From the NCBI GenBank assembly GCA_021795715.1, contig JAJYPD010000004.1:1-64000 (forward strand): a stretch of DNA of 64,000 nt. Direction: 5' to 3'. Position numbers and translations under genes: made by a program. The DNA comes from Pseudomonadota bacterium. Lineage in GTDB: Bacteria; Pseudomonadota; Gammaproteobacteria; Acidiferrobacterales; Acidiferrobacteraceae. This document shows, piece by piece, positions 17,722 through 28,060 of the stretch (within the stretch, counting starts at the first letter, position 1; each line of letters starts with the position of its first letter). The notes beneath the pieces were generated by a model. That model was not told the DNA's origin, made no database searches, and was given only the letters and a program-made list of their open reading frames with translations.

Positions 17722-18569
17722 ACAGGACGCACGCCCTGATTGGTTTCGCGCTGATACTGGCGAGCGGCCTTGCCTGCGCACAAAACTCTTCATCGGCCGG
17801 TATTTTCCTGCGCGCCGGGTTGCCTCCGGCGAGCGCCGCGCGTCTGACGCGCTGGGGCGCGCGAGCCCACCTGGCGAAAGCCACCTACCAGACCTGGGCG
17901 CGCATCTTCCGGGCCGTGAAGCGGGAGGGTGTGCCCCCGGCGCTGCTTGCCAGTCGCGCCTTTGAGGGCTTACTGAAGGGTGTGCCGCAAGCGCGCCTCA
18001 CCGCGGCCCTGCGCGTCACGGCGCACAATCTCTTGTGGGGGGCGCGTCTCGTGCGACAAAATGCGCCGCGCGCGTCGCTGGCAACCCCGCAAGCCCAGGC
18101 CGCCCTGAATGCCTTGATCATCGCCCGCCGGACCTTGACGGCATCGGGAATCAAGACGATCGCCGGCCACGGGCCATTACCCTTGTCGCGCCTCACGGCG
18201 CTCGTGACCATGGCCGCGGATGCGCGTGATGCCGGTGTTGGGGCAGATCAGGTCATGAATGTGCTGCGCCACGCGCGCCACTTGCGTACGGCAGTTCTGG
18301 CTCACGAAAACACGCGTTTCGTCGAGGCCGCGAGCCGTCGGGCGCGGGCGGCCGTGTGGGAGGATCTGACCCACCTCGCGGGCATCCATCCGTCTGTGCC
18401 CGGAATTTCCCGCCCTCCGGTTGGGATTCATCAGGATTTTGGTGCGGTCATGGGGCCGGGCGCGATCGGCGCACCCGGCCCCATGGGGGCAGGTGGCGCC
18501 ATGGGATCTGCGCCCATGGGAGCCGGTCCGGGTATCGGGGGCGGTGGCATGGGGGGTCCGGGCATGTAG
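17718..18569 (+). CDS. Exported helical protein with Gly/Met/Pro tail (paralog B)
   Basis: A protein of 283 residues starting within the stop of the anti-sigma-like gene (ATGA). Signal peptide with probable cleavage after A-C-A (ASGLACAQ). The mature part is helical with G-V/L-P turns (AGLPPASAARL; KREGVPPALLASRAFEGLLK, then GVPQARL), similar to protein A at 14542. The last 45 residues are a Gly/Met/Pro repeat (GAPGPMGAGGAMGSAPMG, ending GGGGMGGPGM). As last gene of the sigma/anti-sigma operon it may be the main exported product under its control. Function unknown. Confidence 0.75.
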   Translation: MNRTHALIGFALILASGLACAQNSSSAGIFLRAGLPPASAARLTRWGARAHLAKATYQTWARIFRAVKREGVPPALLASRAFEGLLKGVPQARLTAALRVTAHNLLWGARLVRQNAPRASLATPQAQAALNALIIARRTLTASGIKTIAGHGPLPLSRLTALVTMAADARDAGVGADQVMNVLRHARHLRTAVLAHENTRFVEAASRRARAAVWEDLTHLAGIHPSVPGISRPPVGIHQDFGAVMGPGAIGAPGPMGAGGAMGSAPMGAGPGIGGGGMGGPGM

Positions 18570-18719
18570 TGCGGGACCTCCCCCGGGCTTGTGATCCCCT
18601 GGCCCACTGGACGGCTGCCCATGCAACTTCGCGCGTTTTCTGTGGTCTTTACTATTCGCTCCAGACCTTATCTGGTCGGACACCATCCTATGCGGCAAGA
18701 TGAAGTGAAGGAGGCGGTT

Positions 18720-19295
18720 ATGCAGAAAAAGAAACGTGCCCTGGCCGTTGTCGGCGGCAGCGCGGTGATTGGTGCGGCGATCCTTGGCGCCATCGGCGTC
18801 GCGTCGGCGGCACCGGCACCGCGACCAAAGCCCGCGATGATGTATGTGCGCATCAACGGAGAACGCACCCCCGTGCAGGGCTTTGAGCGGACCGTACGGC
18901 TGCCTGGCGGAGGCGTATTTCGGGAGGAATCCTTCACCTGGGGTGAGGGAGCCCAACCGCAGGCGGGAAGCATGCGGATCCAGCAGATGACGCCGCAGCA
19001 AGCGCAGGCGGTGATCACCCGCAGTCTGGCGATGTTCCACGCCTTGCAGGTTTCGATGGATCGGCAGATGGCCACCATGCAGAGGCTGATGCCGGTGTCG
19101 TTTGCGCCCATGCCGGCCGCACCCATCGCGACCTGGCAACCTGGCATCGCTTTGCCGCTCGCGGCCTTTCCGCAGCCCTTGCCGGCGGCGGTTGCGCCCG
19201 CGCCGCGGGCCCCTTCTGCGTATGCGGGGCGGCCGCGGTACGAAGTGATCCGCTGGGCGCATCCGGCGCGCCCGCCCGCGAAGCGCCCCGCCTGA
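18720..19295 (+). CDS. Exported Met/Pro/Ala-rich protein of unknown function
   Basis: A protein of 191 residues from the ATG at 18720, which has GAAGGAGG (18707-18714). Signal peptide MQKKKRALAVVGGSAVIGAA onward, cleavage near A-S-A. The mature part has a short beta-like segment (MMYVRINGERTPVQGFERTV, then FREESFTWGEG), a Met/Gln-rich helix (MRIQQMTPQQAQAVITRSLA; MDRQMATMQRLMPV) and a Pro/Ala-rich basic tail. No family recognised. It lies 150 bases after protein B in the same direction and has the same exported, Met-rich character. Confidence 0.6.
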   Translation: MQKKKRALAVVGGSAVIGAAILGAIGVASAAPAPRPKPAMMYVRINGERTPVQGFERTVRLPGGGVFREESFTWGEGAQPQAGSMRIQQMTPQQAQAVITRSLAMFHALQVSMDRQMATMQRLMPVSFAPMPAAPIATWQPGIALPLAAFPQPLPAAVAPAPRAPSAYAGRPRYEVIRWAHPARPPAKRPA

Positions 19296-19314
19296 GCGTC
19301 CGCGGGGATAGCCT

Positions 19315-19344
19315 GCCTGCCGGTCGGGTTGCCGGCCGGCAGGC
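19315..19344 (+). terminator. GC hairpin after exported-protein cluster (possible terminator)
   Basis: Arms GCCTGCCGG (19315-19323) and CCGGCAGGC (19336-19344) around a 12-base loop, 20 bases after the stop of the exported Met-rich gene. There is no T tract after it, so it may be only a stabilising 3' hairpin. Confidence 0.4.
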
Positions 19345-19514
19345 GCCCGCGTGTTCGGAGTCTTTCTGATTGCCCCGCCGCCTCGCTACGTGACCATACC
19401 CAGACCGCGCACCTTCCCGCTGACATCAAAGGCGATCCCGGCCTGTTTCAGCCTCCGCTCGCCCCGGTATTTGCCGTTGCGGCCACCCCAAAGGGGCCGG
19501 CAGCGGTTTTGCCT

Positions 19515-20426
19515 CTACGGCCCCCGGGTTTGCCATATCGGACTGCGGAACGCAGACACCAGATAATCGACGAGCCGGCGCGTTTTGACAGGCAAATACT
19601 GCCGGGATGGGTACACGGCATAAATGCCGATTTCGGGTCCCTTGAAATCTGGCATAAGCTCCACGAGTCGACCCTGGCGTATATCGTCTGCGACCAGAAA
19701 GTCAGGCAGAAAAACCACGCCCTGGTCATCCAGCGCCGCCGCGCGACAGGTATCACCGTTATTGGTATGCAACCGCGAGTTCGTGCGCACGCGTAAAGGC
19801 GCACCATCTGGATTGGTGAACGCCCATTCTTCCCCTGTCGTGAGATAGGCGTAGGAAATCATCGGGTGTCTCTTCAATTCGCCAGGCGTTGCCGGATGAC
19901 CATTTTTTTTCAGATAGCCAGGGGAGGCGCACAAAAGCAGTCTGGTGGTTGCCAGCTTGCGGCTGATCAGCGTGGAGTTCGGGAGGCCCGAGATGCGTAC
20001 GGCCACATCGTAGCCCTCTTCGATCAAGTCCACGAGGCGGTCGCTAAGATCCACTTCGAGCGAGACCTTGGGGTAGAGCTTCGCGAAGCGCCCCCAGAGA
20101 GGCGCAAGATGCAGGATCCCGAAAGTCAGGGGGGCATTGATGCGCAGCAGCCCGGTCGGCTCGGCAGAGCCTGAGGACACCTCCGCCTCGAGCCGGTCAA
20201 TTTCGTCGATGAGTTCCCGGGCCCGGGCGAAAAACGTCTGGCCATCCTCGGTCAGGGACAGGCGACGGGTCGTGCGATGCAGCAGCCGCACGCCGAGGCG
20301 GCGCTCGAGCTCGGCGATATGACGGGAAACCGCCTGTTTCGACAGCCCGATTGCCTCGGCGCCGCCGACAAAACTACCCGCCTCGACCACACCTACGAAA
20401 CTGCGCATCTCCAGGAGACTGGCCAT
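19515..20426 (-). CDS. LysR-type transcriptional regulator
   Basis: A protein of 303 residues. The N-terminal winged helix has the LysR pattern MRSFVGVVEAGSFVGGAEAI, then SKQAVSRHIAELERRLGVRL, then LHRTTRRLSLTEDGQTF. The effector domain is of the CrgA/AaeR-like subgroup (GLLRINAPLTFGILHLAPL; GYDVAVRISGL). It is divergent from a DoxX-family gene, the typical place for its target, and a dyad sits directly upstream of its start. Confidence 0.92.
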   Translation of the reverse strand: MASLLEMRSFVGVVEAGSFVGGAEAIGLSKQAVSRHIAELERRLGVRLLHRTTRRLSLTEDGQTFFARARELIDEIDRLEAEVSSGSAEPTGLLRINAPLTFGILHLAPLWGRFAKLYPKVSLEVDLSDRLVDLIEEGYDVAVRISGLPNSTLISRKLATTRLLLCASPGYLKKNGHPATPGELKRHPMISYAYLTTGEEWAFTNPDGAPLRVRTNSRLHTNNGDTCRAAALDDQGVVFLPDFLVADDIRQGRLVELMPDFKGPEIGIYAVYPSRQYLPVKTRRLVDYLVSAFRSPIWQTRGP

Positions 20427-20427
20427 A

Positions 20428-20450
20428 ATTGTCTCACCTACAGGGACAAT
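20428..20450. promoter_or_regulatory. Interrupted dyad, putative LysR operator
   Basis: ATTGTC (20428-20433), 11-base spacer, GACAAT (20445-20450): a perfect 6-bp dyad matching the T-N11-A architecture of LysR-type binding sites. It ends at the start codon of the LysR gene and lies in the divergent interval to the DoxX gene, as expected for autoregulation plus activation. Confidence 0.55.
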
Positions 20451-20575
20451 GTAGCAATCATAACGCAGTTTATCTCATAACAAGGACCCTTTACAGTCTT
20501 ATCCGTCATCCGTTGTGTCGGTCGGTGACACACGAATCTCGTCTTTTTCAGGGCTACGCAACCGGGAGGTTTGAA

Positions 20576-21037
20576 ATGAATCACGAAAATCACGTCAAAG
20601 GGCAAGATGCTCTCCTGCTCGCCGCGCGGGTTCTTCTCGCATTACTGTTTGCGATCTTTGGCTGGCAAAAACTGACCCACTATTCAGGAACACTGCAGTA
20701 CATGATGTATGTGGGGGCCCCATTGCCGGTGCTGGCAACCATCGTCGCGATAGCCGTGGAATGCGGCGTGTCGATCGCACTCATATCCGGAATCGCGACG
20801 CGTCCTCTGGCGATCCTATTGGCCGTCTACACCTTTGGTGCCGGTCTCATCGCGCATCATTACTGGACCATGACCGGGATGGCGCGCTTCGAAAATGAAA
20901 TCAATTTCTGGAAGAATGTCAGCATCATCGGCGGCTTGTTGATCTTGTATGTAACAGGCCCGGGCAAATATTCCCTTAGTGCCTGGTTCGGCAAACAGCC
21001 GGACGGTAGCCAGAAGGTTCTTGGTGCAGCTCGGTGA
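20576..21037 (+). CDS. DoxX family membrane protein
   Basis: A protein of 153 residues from the ATG at 20576 with GGGAGGT (20564-20570) before it. Four transmembrane segments and DoxX family features: RVLLALLFAIFGWQKLTHYS, MMYVGAPLPVLATIVAIAVE, and FWKNVSIIGGLLILYVTGPG. DoxX-family proteins include the thiosulfate:quinone oxidoreductase small subunit of Acidianus and many uncharacterised oxidative-stress membrane proteins (YphA/YqjF type). This one is closer to the latter. Divergent from the LysR gene, which probably regulates it. Confidence 0.88.
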   Translation: MNHENHVKGQDALLLAARVLLALLFAIFGWQKLTHYSGTLQYMMYVGAPLPVLATIVAIAVECGVSIALISGIATRPLAILLAVYTFGAGLIAHHYWTMTGMARFENEINFWKNVSIIGGLLILYVTGPGKYSLSAWFGKQPDGSQKVLGAAR

Positions 21038-21535
21038 TGTCCCAGCCGACCGCGTGCTGCGGGCTCACGCCCGCAGCCGCTCGCCGGTATCCAGCCGGCC
21101 GAGACAGGACGCAAAACCATCCCGATCCCACCCAGACCCTTCGGTGGTCATGGTAGTTGGTCGGCGCGGCGTGCGCAGCCCCGGCAAGACCGCCCCCACC
21201 CTTGACGGCGGCACCTACGCGCCACCACACGACGCCACCGTCCCCCTAACAACGCCGCAGGCCGCCGCGATGCGCTTGCGGCTCCACTTCGGCGCAAACG
21301 TAAAGGCGCAAAACGTCTTTCCATGACCTGATTGAGACCAACGGGCCGATGGAACATCCAACCTCGGTTGAAGCCCGTCGCGGACCGCCGCTTGTATTGT
21401 TTCCGGCCGAAGGGAACGCCGGTGTCGATTGTCGCCCCGCAGGCAACCCGGTCCTTCCCGAGGGCCCACCGATGCGGTCGTTGCGGGCCATGCCGACAGG
21501 ATGCGCGCCCATCCGCTCCATCCATCCCGCACGCT
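21038..21535 (-). pseudogene. Gene-poor stretch with a possible IS21 istA remnant
   Basis: No intact gene in about 500 bases. On the minus strand, about 21330-21215, two overlapping frames give fragments resembling the N-terminal helix-turn-helix of IS21-family IstA transposases: KDVLRLYVCAEVE in one frame, then KWSRKRIAAACGVVRGTVAS in the next, as if split by a frameshift. No istB and no terminal repeats were seen. A hairpin GCGGG-CTCAC-CCCGC-like element lies near 21060. The remnant is a weak call. Confidence 0.3.
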
Positions 21536-22366
21536 CTACGTGTCCATCGCGCCCAGCAGAATACTCTCGATCTCTTCGGTAATGTCTTCCTGGCGCATCG
21601 CGTTGCTGCGCCGTGCCCACGCCTCGGATTGTTCATCCAGATGCCTTACCGCCCCATCGAGATGTCGGACCCGGCGCTGATTTTCTGCCATGAGGGAGAC
21701 ATAGGCGATCTCATGGAGCGCGGCAAATACATAGTGTTCCACAAGTCCGGCAAAAAATACGGCGGGCGGCAGATTCAGAAGCGGCGGGTACGTCCGGGGG
21801 CGCAAGGCGCGGGCGGGCGGCGTGAAGGGAGGCAACAGCGGTTTGCGCAGCGGTTGCACGGTATCTGGCGCATGATAGAGCGCGACGAGCGGAAAGGGGC
21901 CCTCTGCGGTCTGCAACCTGGCGATGGACTGGGTCAGCCCAAGCAGAACCGCCTCGACGTCTTCTGCCGCACTTGCCCCGCCGACGATCGCGGCGAGCTT
22001 TGGCTCCCGTTCCATGCGGCTGCCAAGCTTATGCCCGACCACCACCAGATGGCGGACCGCGCCGATACCCGATTCTTTCAGTGCGTCTACCAGCGATTCA
22101 TTGAAATCACCGCAAAATCCCCGTTCCGAGCCAAAGAGCACGGCCATCTGCGGTGTTTGCGGCGTCGTGGCGCCGGCCAGGCCGGGATAATGACCGAGAA
22201 AATCCTCCGCCACGGCCTGCATCTGCTGGACCGCCTCCCGCTGCACTTCCAGAAAGCGGGCCAGCTTGCGAGTCTCCATATACGCCAAAGTCTTCATGGA
22301 ATTCATGATGCCGCGAATATCCCCCAGCGCGAGGAGGTGCTGCTCGACTTCATGTCGCCTGCTCAT
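21536..22366 (-). CDS. atpG: N-type ATPase gamma subunit
   Basis: A protein of 276 residues. The N-terminal helix has the gamma-type pattern [20 protein letters not shown], and the C-terminal helix ends with [19 protein letters not shown], matching the conserved R-Q-x-x-I-T-x-E-I. The middle has a Rossmann-like strand ending [14 protein letters not shown]. Last gene of the atpDCQBEFAG operon, the position of gamma in N-ATPases. Its start overlaps the end of atpA by 17 bases. It forms the central stalk between the catalytic head and the c ring. Confidence 0.88.
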   Translation of the reverse strand: MSRRHEVEQHLLALGDIRGIMNSMKTLAYMETRKLARFLEVQREAVQQMQAVAEDFLGHYPGLAGATTPQTPQMAVLFGSERGFCGDFNESLVDALKESGIGAVRHLVVVGHKLGSRMEREPKLAAIVGGASAAEDVEAVLLGLTQSIARLQTAEGPFPLVALYHAPDTVQPLRKPLLPPFTPPARALRPRTYPPLLNLPPAVFFAGLVEHYVFAALHEIAYVSLMAENQRRVRHLDGAVRHLDEQSEAWARRSNAMRQEDITEEIESILLGAMDT

Positions 22367-23861
22367 GGACGCCTCCGAGACCTGTTTGGCGGAGCCATTG
22401 CGTCACGGAGGCGACCCATGCCTCGCGCGGACTGTCCAGGGACAGATCGGTGTGTTCCATGCGCCCCATGAGAGCGCGCAGGCAAACGGCGATATTTTCC
22501 ACCGGCGTATCCGCAAACAACCCTTCGTTGAAGGCCACAAGCCAGGCCATCTGATATTCGATGGATTGGGGTGAGAGGCGATCCTGCTTTAGGATCTCGC
22601 GCAGGGTACGCCCCCGCTGTATGGCGGCCTCCATGGAGGCCTCCAGGCGCGCCCCGAAACGGGTGAACACCTCAAGCTCCAGAAACTGGAGATAATCGAG
22701 TTTCATTCGTCCGGCTTCTTCCTTGATGCGCGGGTGCTGCGCCTGGCCGCCAATACGGGAAACCGACCGGGCGACATCAATAGCCGGGCGGAACCCGCCA
22801 GCAAAAAGATTTCGATCAAGATAGATCTGCCCATCGGTGATCGATATGAGGTTGGTGGGGATATAGGCCGCGATTTCGCCCTGCAGGGTTTCCACGATCG
22901 GCAGCGCGGTCATGCTTCCGCCACCGGCAGCCGCGTTCAGACAGGTGGCCCGCTCCAGCAGTTCGGCATGCACCGAAAAGATGTCGCCTGGATACGCCTC
23001 CCGGCCGGGCGGGCGGCGCAGCAGCAGGGACAGTTCCCGGTAGGTTTTGGCGTGGGTCGCGAGATCATCGTAGACGACCAAAGTGTCGCGTCCCTGCCGC
23101 ATCCAGAACTCCGCTATCGCACAGCCTGCAAACGGGGCCAGATACTGCAGGCCGGGCAGTGCGCTCGCTTCGGCGACCACGACGGTGGTGAATTCGAGTG
23201 CCTGATACTGCCGCAGGGTTTGGATGGTATTGACGACCGCGGAGCGTTTTTGACCGATGAGCACATACACGCAGCAGACGCCTTTGCCGCGCTGGTTGAT
23301 CACCGCATCCAGGGCCACCGAACTGCGGCCGAGTCCCTCATCGCCGATCACCAGCTGGCGCTGCCCCTTGCCGATGGGGATCAAGGTGTCGATGATCGCG
23401 ATTCCCGAGTACAAGGGCTTGTGCACGAAGTCGCGCGCGGTGATGGGCGGAGATTTCGCCTTCAGGGGGTACCATGCCGCAGGTTCGCAAGCTGCCACGC
23501 CATCGAGAGGGGCACCCAAGGGGTCGATAACCCGTCCCGGCAAATCATTGCTTACCGCAATACGCAAAGTGCCCCGGGGCGATCGCCCGGCAGTGCCTAC
23601 GGCAAGGGCTGCGGTCTGGTGCAATAAAACCGTGCCTATGCGGCCTTCGCTGAGATCGAAGACCATGCCACGGCTGCCATCAGCGAAATCGAGGACCCCG
23701 TCCATGGCGGTGGAAGGCAGGCCGCTCACCCAGGCGATCCCGTCCCCTACCGATATCACGCGTCCCTCTTCGGTCAGGCGCAGAGGGGGATCATAACGCT
23801 CAAGCCACGCCGCCTGACGGCGCAAAGGGCCGGTCGGCGGGAGTATAGGGTCATCCTCCAT
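22350..23861 (-). CDS. atpA: N-type ATPase alpha subunit with altered P-loop
   Basis: A protein of 503 residues from the ATG at 23861. Alpha-family blocks: [57 protein letters not shown] (the alpha signature) and the DxQIYLDxNLF segment. The P-loop is unusual: GDEGLGRSS at residues 173-181 instead of GDRQTGKT, so the Walker A lysine is an arginine (R179, codon CGC). Alpha sites are non-catalytic but bind nucleotide for regulation, so this may weaken nucleotide binding there. Overlaps atpF by 11 bases. Confidence 0.93.
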   Translation of the reverse strand: MEDDPILPPTGPLRRQAAWLERYDPPLRLTEEGRVISVGDGIAWVSGLPSTAMDGVLDFADGSRGMVFDLSEGRIGTVLLHQTAALAVGTAGRSPRGTLRIAVSNDLPGRVIDPLGAPLDGVAACEPAAWYPLKAKSPPITARDFVHKPLYSGIAIIDTLIPIGKGQRQLVIGDEGLGRSSVALDAVINQRGKGVCCVYVLIGQKRSAVVNTIQTLRQYQALEFTTVVVAEASALPGLQYLAPFAGCAIAEFWMRQGRDTLVVYDDLATHAKTYRELSLLLRRPPGREAYPGDIFSVHAELLERATCLNAAAGGGSMTALPIVETLQGEIAAYIPTNLISITDGQIYLDRNLFAGGFRPAIDVARSVSRIGGQAQHPRIKEEAGRMKLDYLQFLELEVFTRFGARLEASMEAAIQRGRTLREILKQDRLSPQSIEYQMAWLVAFNEGLFADTPVENIAVCLRALMGRMEHTDLSLDSPREAWVASVTQWLRQTGLGGVHEQAT

Positions 23862-24594
23862 CGGACGATTCCGCGAAGGCCTTGAGTTCATCGCGCAGAT
23901 TGGCCCGTAGCGCCCAATCCCCCATGGTGATGCGTACGCCTGCCAGCAGATCCTTGTCCTCCTCATAGGTTACGGCAGGCGCGCCTTCCAGAAAGGTTGC
24001 CAAAGACTGTCCCAGCACGCGGCGGCGGCTCTCATCGAGGGGGAAGGCGCTGACGATGTGAATGCCCTTGCCATTTCTGGCGCCCGCCCTCAGGCGATCC
24101 TTGGCCTCCGGGGACAGTCCGGGGAGCTCCTGAAGGAGAAAGTCGAGAAGGCGGCGCTCCACATCCGGTCCCGCGACCGCAGACAGGAGGCGCGTGGCGA
24201 ACTGCGTCGCATGAGCCAAAGCCGTCCGTTCCGCGCGCAACTGCGCAGCCTCCATGTCACGCGCCGCAAGCGCCTGCGCCCGGTCGCGTTCCTGCTGCAG
24301 ATCGGCCTGCAATGCCGCCAGTCGACGGGCGCCTTCCGCCGCCATCTCCTTGTCCAGCACGTCACGGGCCGTCTGTCGCTCCTTGTCCCACTGGCCGAGG
24401 CGGTTTTCATATTGCGTCTTCAAAGCTTCTGCGGCGGCCTGCATCGCCTGGGCGTCTGCGAGGGTTTTCTCTACCGCCGTTCGCCGGCGCGCGATCACTT
24501 CCAGTATGGGGCGATAGAAAAAACGCTTCAGGATCCAGATCAGGATGAAGAAGTTTATGATCTCGAGGAAGAACGTAGTCCAGGTCACTTCCAA
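23851..24594 (-). CDS. atpF: N-type ATPase b subunit with delta-like C-terminus
   Basis: A protein of 247 residues, longer than a normal b subunit (about 156). One N-terminal membrane helix ([20 protein letters not shown]), then the family RPIxxxIxRRR, a long Ala/Glu/Arg coiled coil to about residue 150, and a C-terminal part resembling delta (ending [20 protein letters not shown]). N-ATPase operons lack a separate delta gene and use such a fused b subunit, which fits here. Confidence 0.9.
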   Translation of the reverse strand: MEVTWTTFFLEIINFFILIWILKRFFYRPILEVIARRRTAVEKTLADAQAMQAAAEALKTQYENRLGQWDKERQTARDVLDKEMAAEGARRLAALQADLQQERDRAQALAARDMEAAQLRAERTALAHATQFATRLLSAVAGPDVERRLLDFLLQELPGLSPEAKDRLRAGARNGKGIHIVSAFPLDESRRRVLGQSLATFLEGAPAVTYEEDKDLLAGVRITMGDWALRANLRDELKAFAESSDGG

Positions 24595-24661
24595 GGCGGG
24601 TGTCCTCCCCAGTCGAATCCTGCCACGGTGCCTGTCGCCCTTTTTGATGCCTGTTTCCGCA

Positions 24662-24928
24662 TCATTTTATCAGGTGGGCGAGCAGGGGATTGCGGAACAT
24701 CACGATGAGCACTATGACCAGCACATAGATCGCCAAAGACTCGATCATGGCCAGTCCGATGAACAATGTGCGCATGATGGTGGATTCCGATTCCGGTTGC
24801 CGGGCCAGGGCGTCCAGAGCCGCCGCGATGGCCCGGCCCATGGCGAGCGCGGGCCCCAGGACGCCGATAGCCATCGCCAACAGGCTGGCTACGGTGGATG
24901 CGATCGTAAGCCACGTCATTGCCGTCAT
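24662..24928 (-). CDS. atpE: N-type ATPase c subunit
   Basis: A protein of 88 residues with two membrane helices joined by the polar loop ARQPE, standard for c subunits. The ion carboxylate is E63 in MIESLAIY. Compared with the Na+ c ring of Ilyobacter, the Gln of helix 1 (Q32) is M30 here and the Thr after Glu-Ser (T67) is L65, while S64 and Y68 are kept. Helix 1 also lacks the second Glu common in N-type c subunits. This favours H+ over Na+, by inference. Two bases or so separate it from atpB. Confidence 0.93.
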   Translation of the reverse strand: MTAMTWLTIASTVASLLAMAIGVLGPALAMGRAIAAALDALARQPESESTIMRTLFIGLAMIESLAIYVLVIVLIVMFRNPLLAHLIK

Positions 24929-24931
24929 GAA

Positions 24932-25618
24932 TCACTCCTTGATGCCGTGAGATCCGCCTTGCAGTTCCATACCGCCTGCGATGTAAACCAGCGCCAACAT
25001 CCCAAAAATATACGCCTGCACCAGCGCTTCCACGATATGCAGCATGAGAATGGGTATGGGTATCAGGATGCCACCCACCAACAGCACAAGCAGCGCCGCC
25101 AGTTCCAGGCTCATCATATTGCCAAACAAACGCACAGCCAGTGTCAGGGTGCGGGTGATTTCGCTCAGAATGTTGAAGGGCAAAAGAAGGGGGGTTGGCA
25201 ACAGATAGTGCCGCAGATATCCCTTGAGCCCCTGCCTGCGAATACCGAACCAATGGACCGAAAAAAAGACCAGGACAGCCAGTGCCGATGTGGTGGCCAG
25301 ATCGTCGGTCGGTGCGTGCACGCCGGGTATGAGGCTGCTCAGATTGGCCATCACGAGGAAGATCCAGAGACTGCCGATGAAAGGCAGGATGTCGCCGGTC
25401 TGCCCCGGAGCCACATCCTGGATCGCGTTTTCCATGGCGCTTACAATCCCCTCGGCCGCAGTCTGCAGTGCTCCTGGTTTGGCCCGCAAGCGGCGGGTCA
25501 CGGCCCATCCCAGGCCTCCCAGAATGGCCATGATGGCCCAGGTGGTGAGCACGGCGGCGGAAACCGGCAGGGGGCCGATGCAAAGCACAGCAGCGTGGGT
25601 CATGATGCTTTGCTCCAT
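24932..25618 (-). CDS. atpB: N-type ATPase a subunit
   Basis: A protein of 228 residues with five to six membrane helices. The stator arginine equivalent to E. coli aR210 is R163 in [14 protein letters not shown], within the most conserved helix. Other family blocks: [20 protein letters not shown] and the C-terminal [20 protein letters not shown]. It provides the ion half-channels next to the c ring. Starts 3 bases after the stop of the small atpQ/atpI-like gene. Confidence 0.93.
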   Translation of the reverse strand: MEQSIMTHAAVLCIGPLPVSAAVLTTWAIMAILGGLGWAVTRRLRAKPGALQTAAEGIVSAMENAIQDVAPGQTGDILPFIGSLWIFLVMANLSSLIPGVHAPTDDLATTSALAVLVFFSVHWFGIRRQGLKGYLRHYLLPTPLLLPFNILSEITRTLTLAVRLFGNMMSLELAALLVLLVGGILIPIPILMLHIVEALVQAYIFGMLALVYIAGGMELQGGSHGIKE

Positions 25619-25621
25619 ATC

Positions 25622-25846
25622 CTAGTCCCTGATGAATAGATACACGTTCACGACACCGATTACGACACCAAGACAGATGAAGGTCACTGTCCAGTGCACA
25701 GAGCGCGCCCCAATCAGGCCATCCAGCCAGTTTCCCAGATAGGCGCCCCCAACGGCAGGCAACACGAGCAGCAGTCCGAGCGTTCCCAGATAAAAAGTCT
25801 GGGCAAGCGGATTCCTGTACTCCTTTTGCGCTTTCTTCATGCGCAT
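25622..25846 (-). CDS. atpQ: N-type ATPase AtpQ (AtpI-like) membrane protein
   Basis: A small two-helix membrane protein of 74 residues from the ATG at 25846, which has AAGGA at a good distance; the frame is open to a GTG at 25924 that would overlap atpC. The pattern PAVGGAYLGNWLDGL and the second helix GVVIGVVNVYLFIRD match the AtpI/F0F1-gene1 family called AtpQ in N-ATPase operons. In those operons atpR normally follows, but here atpB begins 3 bases later, so AtpR is absent. Confidence 0.78.
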   Translation of the reverse strand: MRMKKAQKEYRNPLAQTFYLGTLGLLLVLPAVGGAYLGNWLDGLIGARSVHWTVTFICLGVVIGVVNVYLFIRD

Positions 25847-25899
25847 GGTCTGTTCCTTCATGCGCCGGAGCACCCATCCGTATCCGGGCGCCCCGCCGT

Positions 25900-28060
<2,161 letters not shown>

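Noticed and set aside
18438-18567. Gly/Met/Pro repeat read as collagen-like or as a DNA repeat array
   Set aside because: Spacing of Gly is not a regular G-X-Y over a useful length and the DNA units differ, so it is a low-complexity protein tail, not a repeat array or CRISPR.
24585-25877. Minus-strand frame of 430 codons across atpE, atpB and atpQ
   Set aside because: It is out of frame with three clear ATPase subunits and has no family features; I checked it specifically as a possible hidden atpR and found none.
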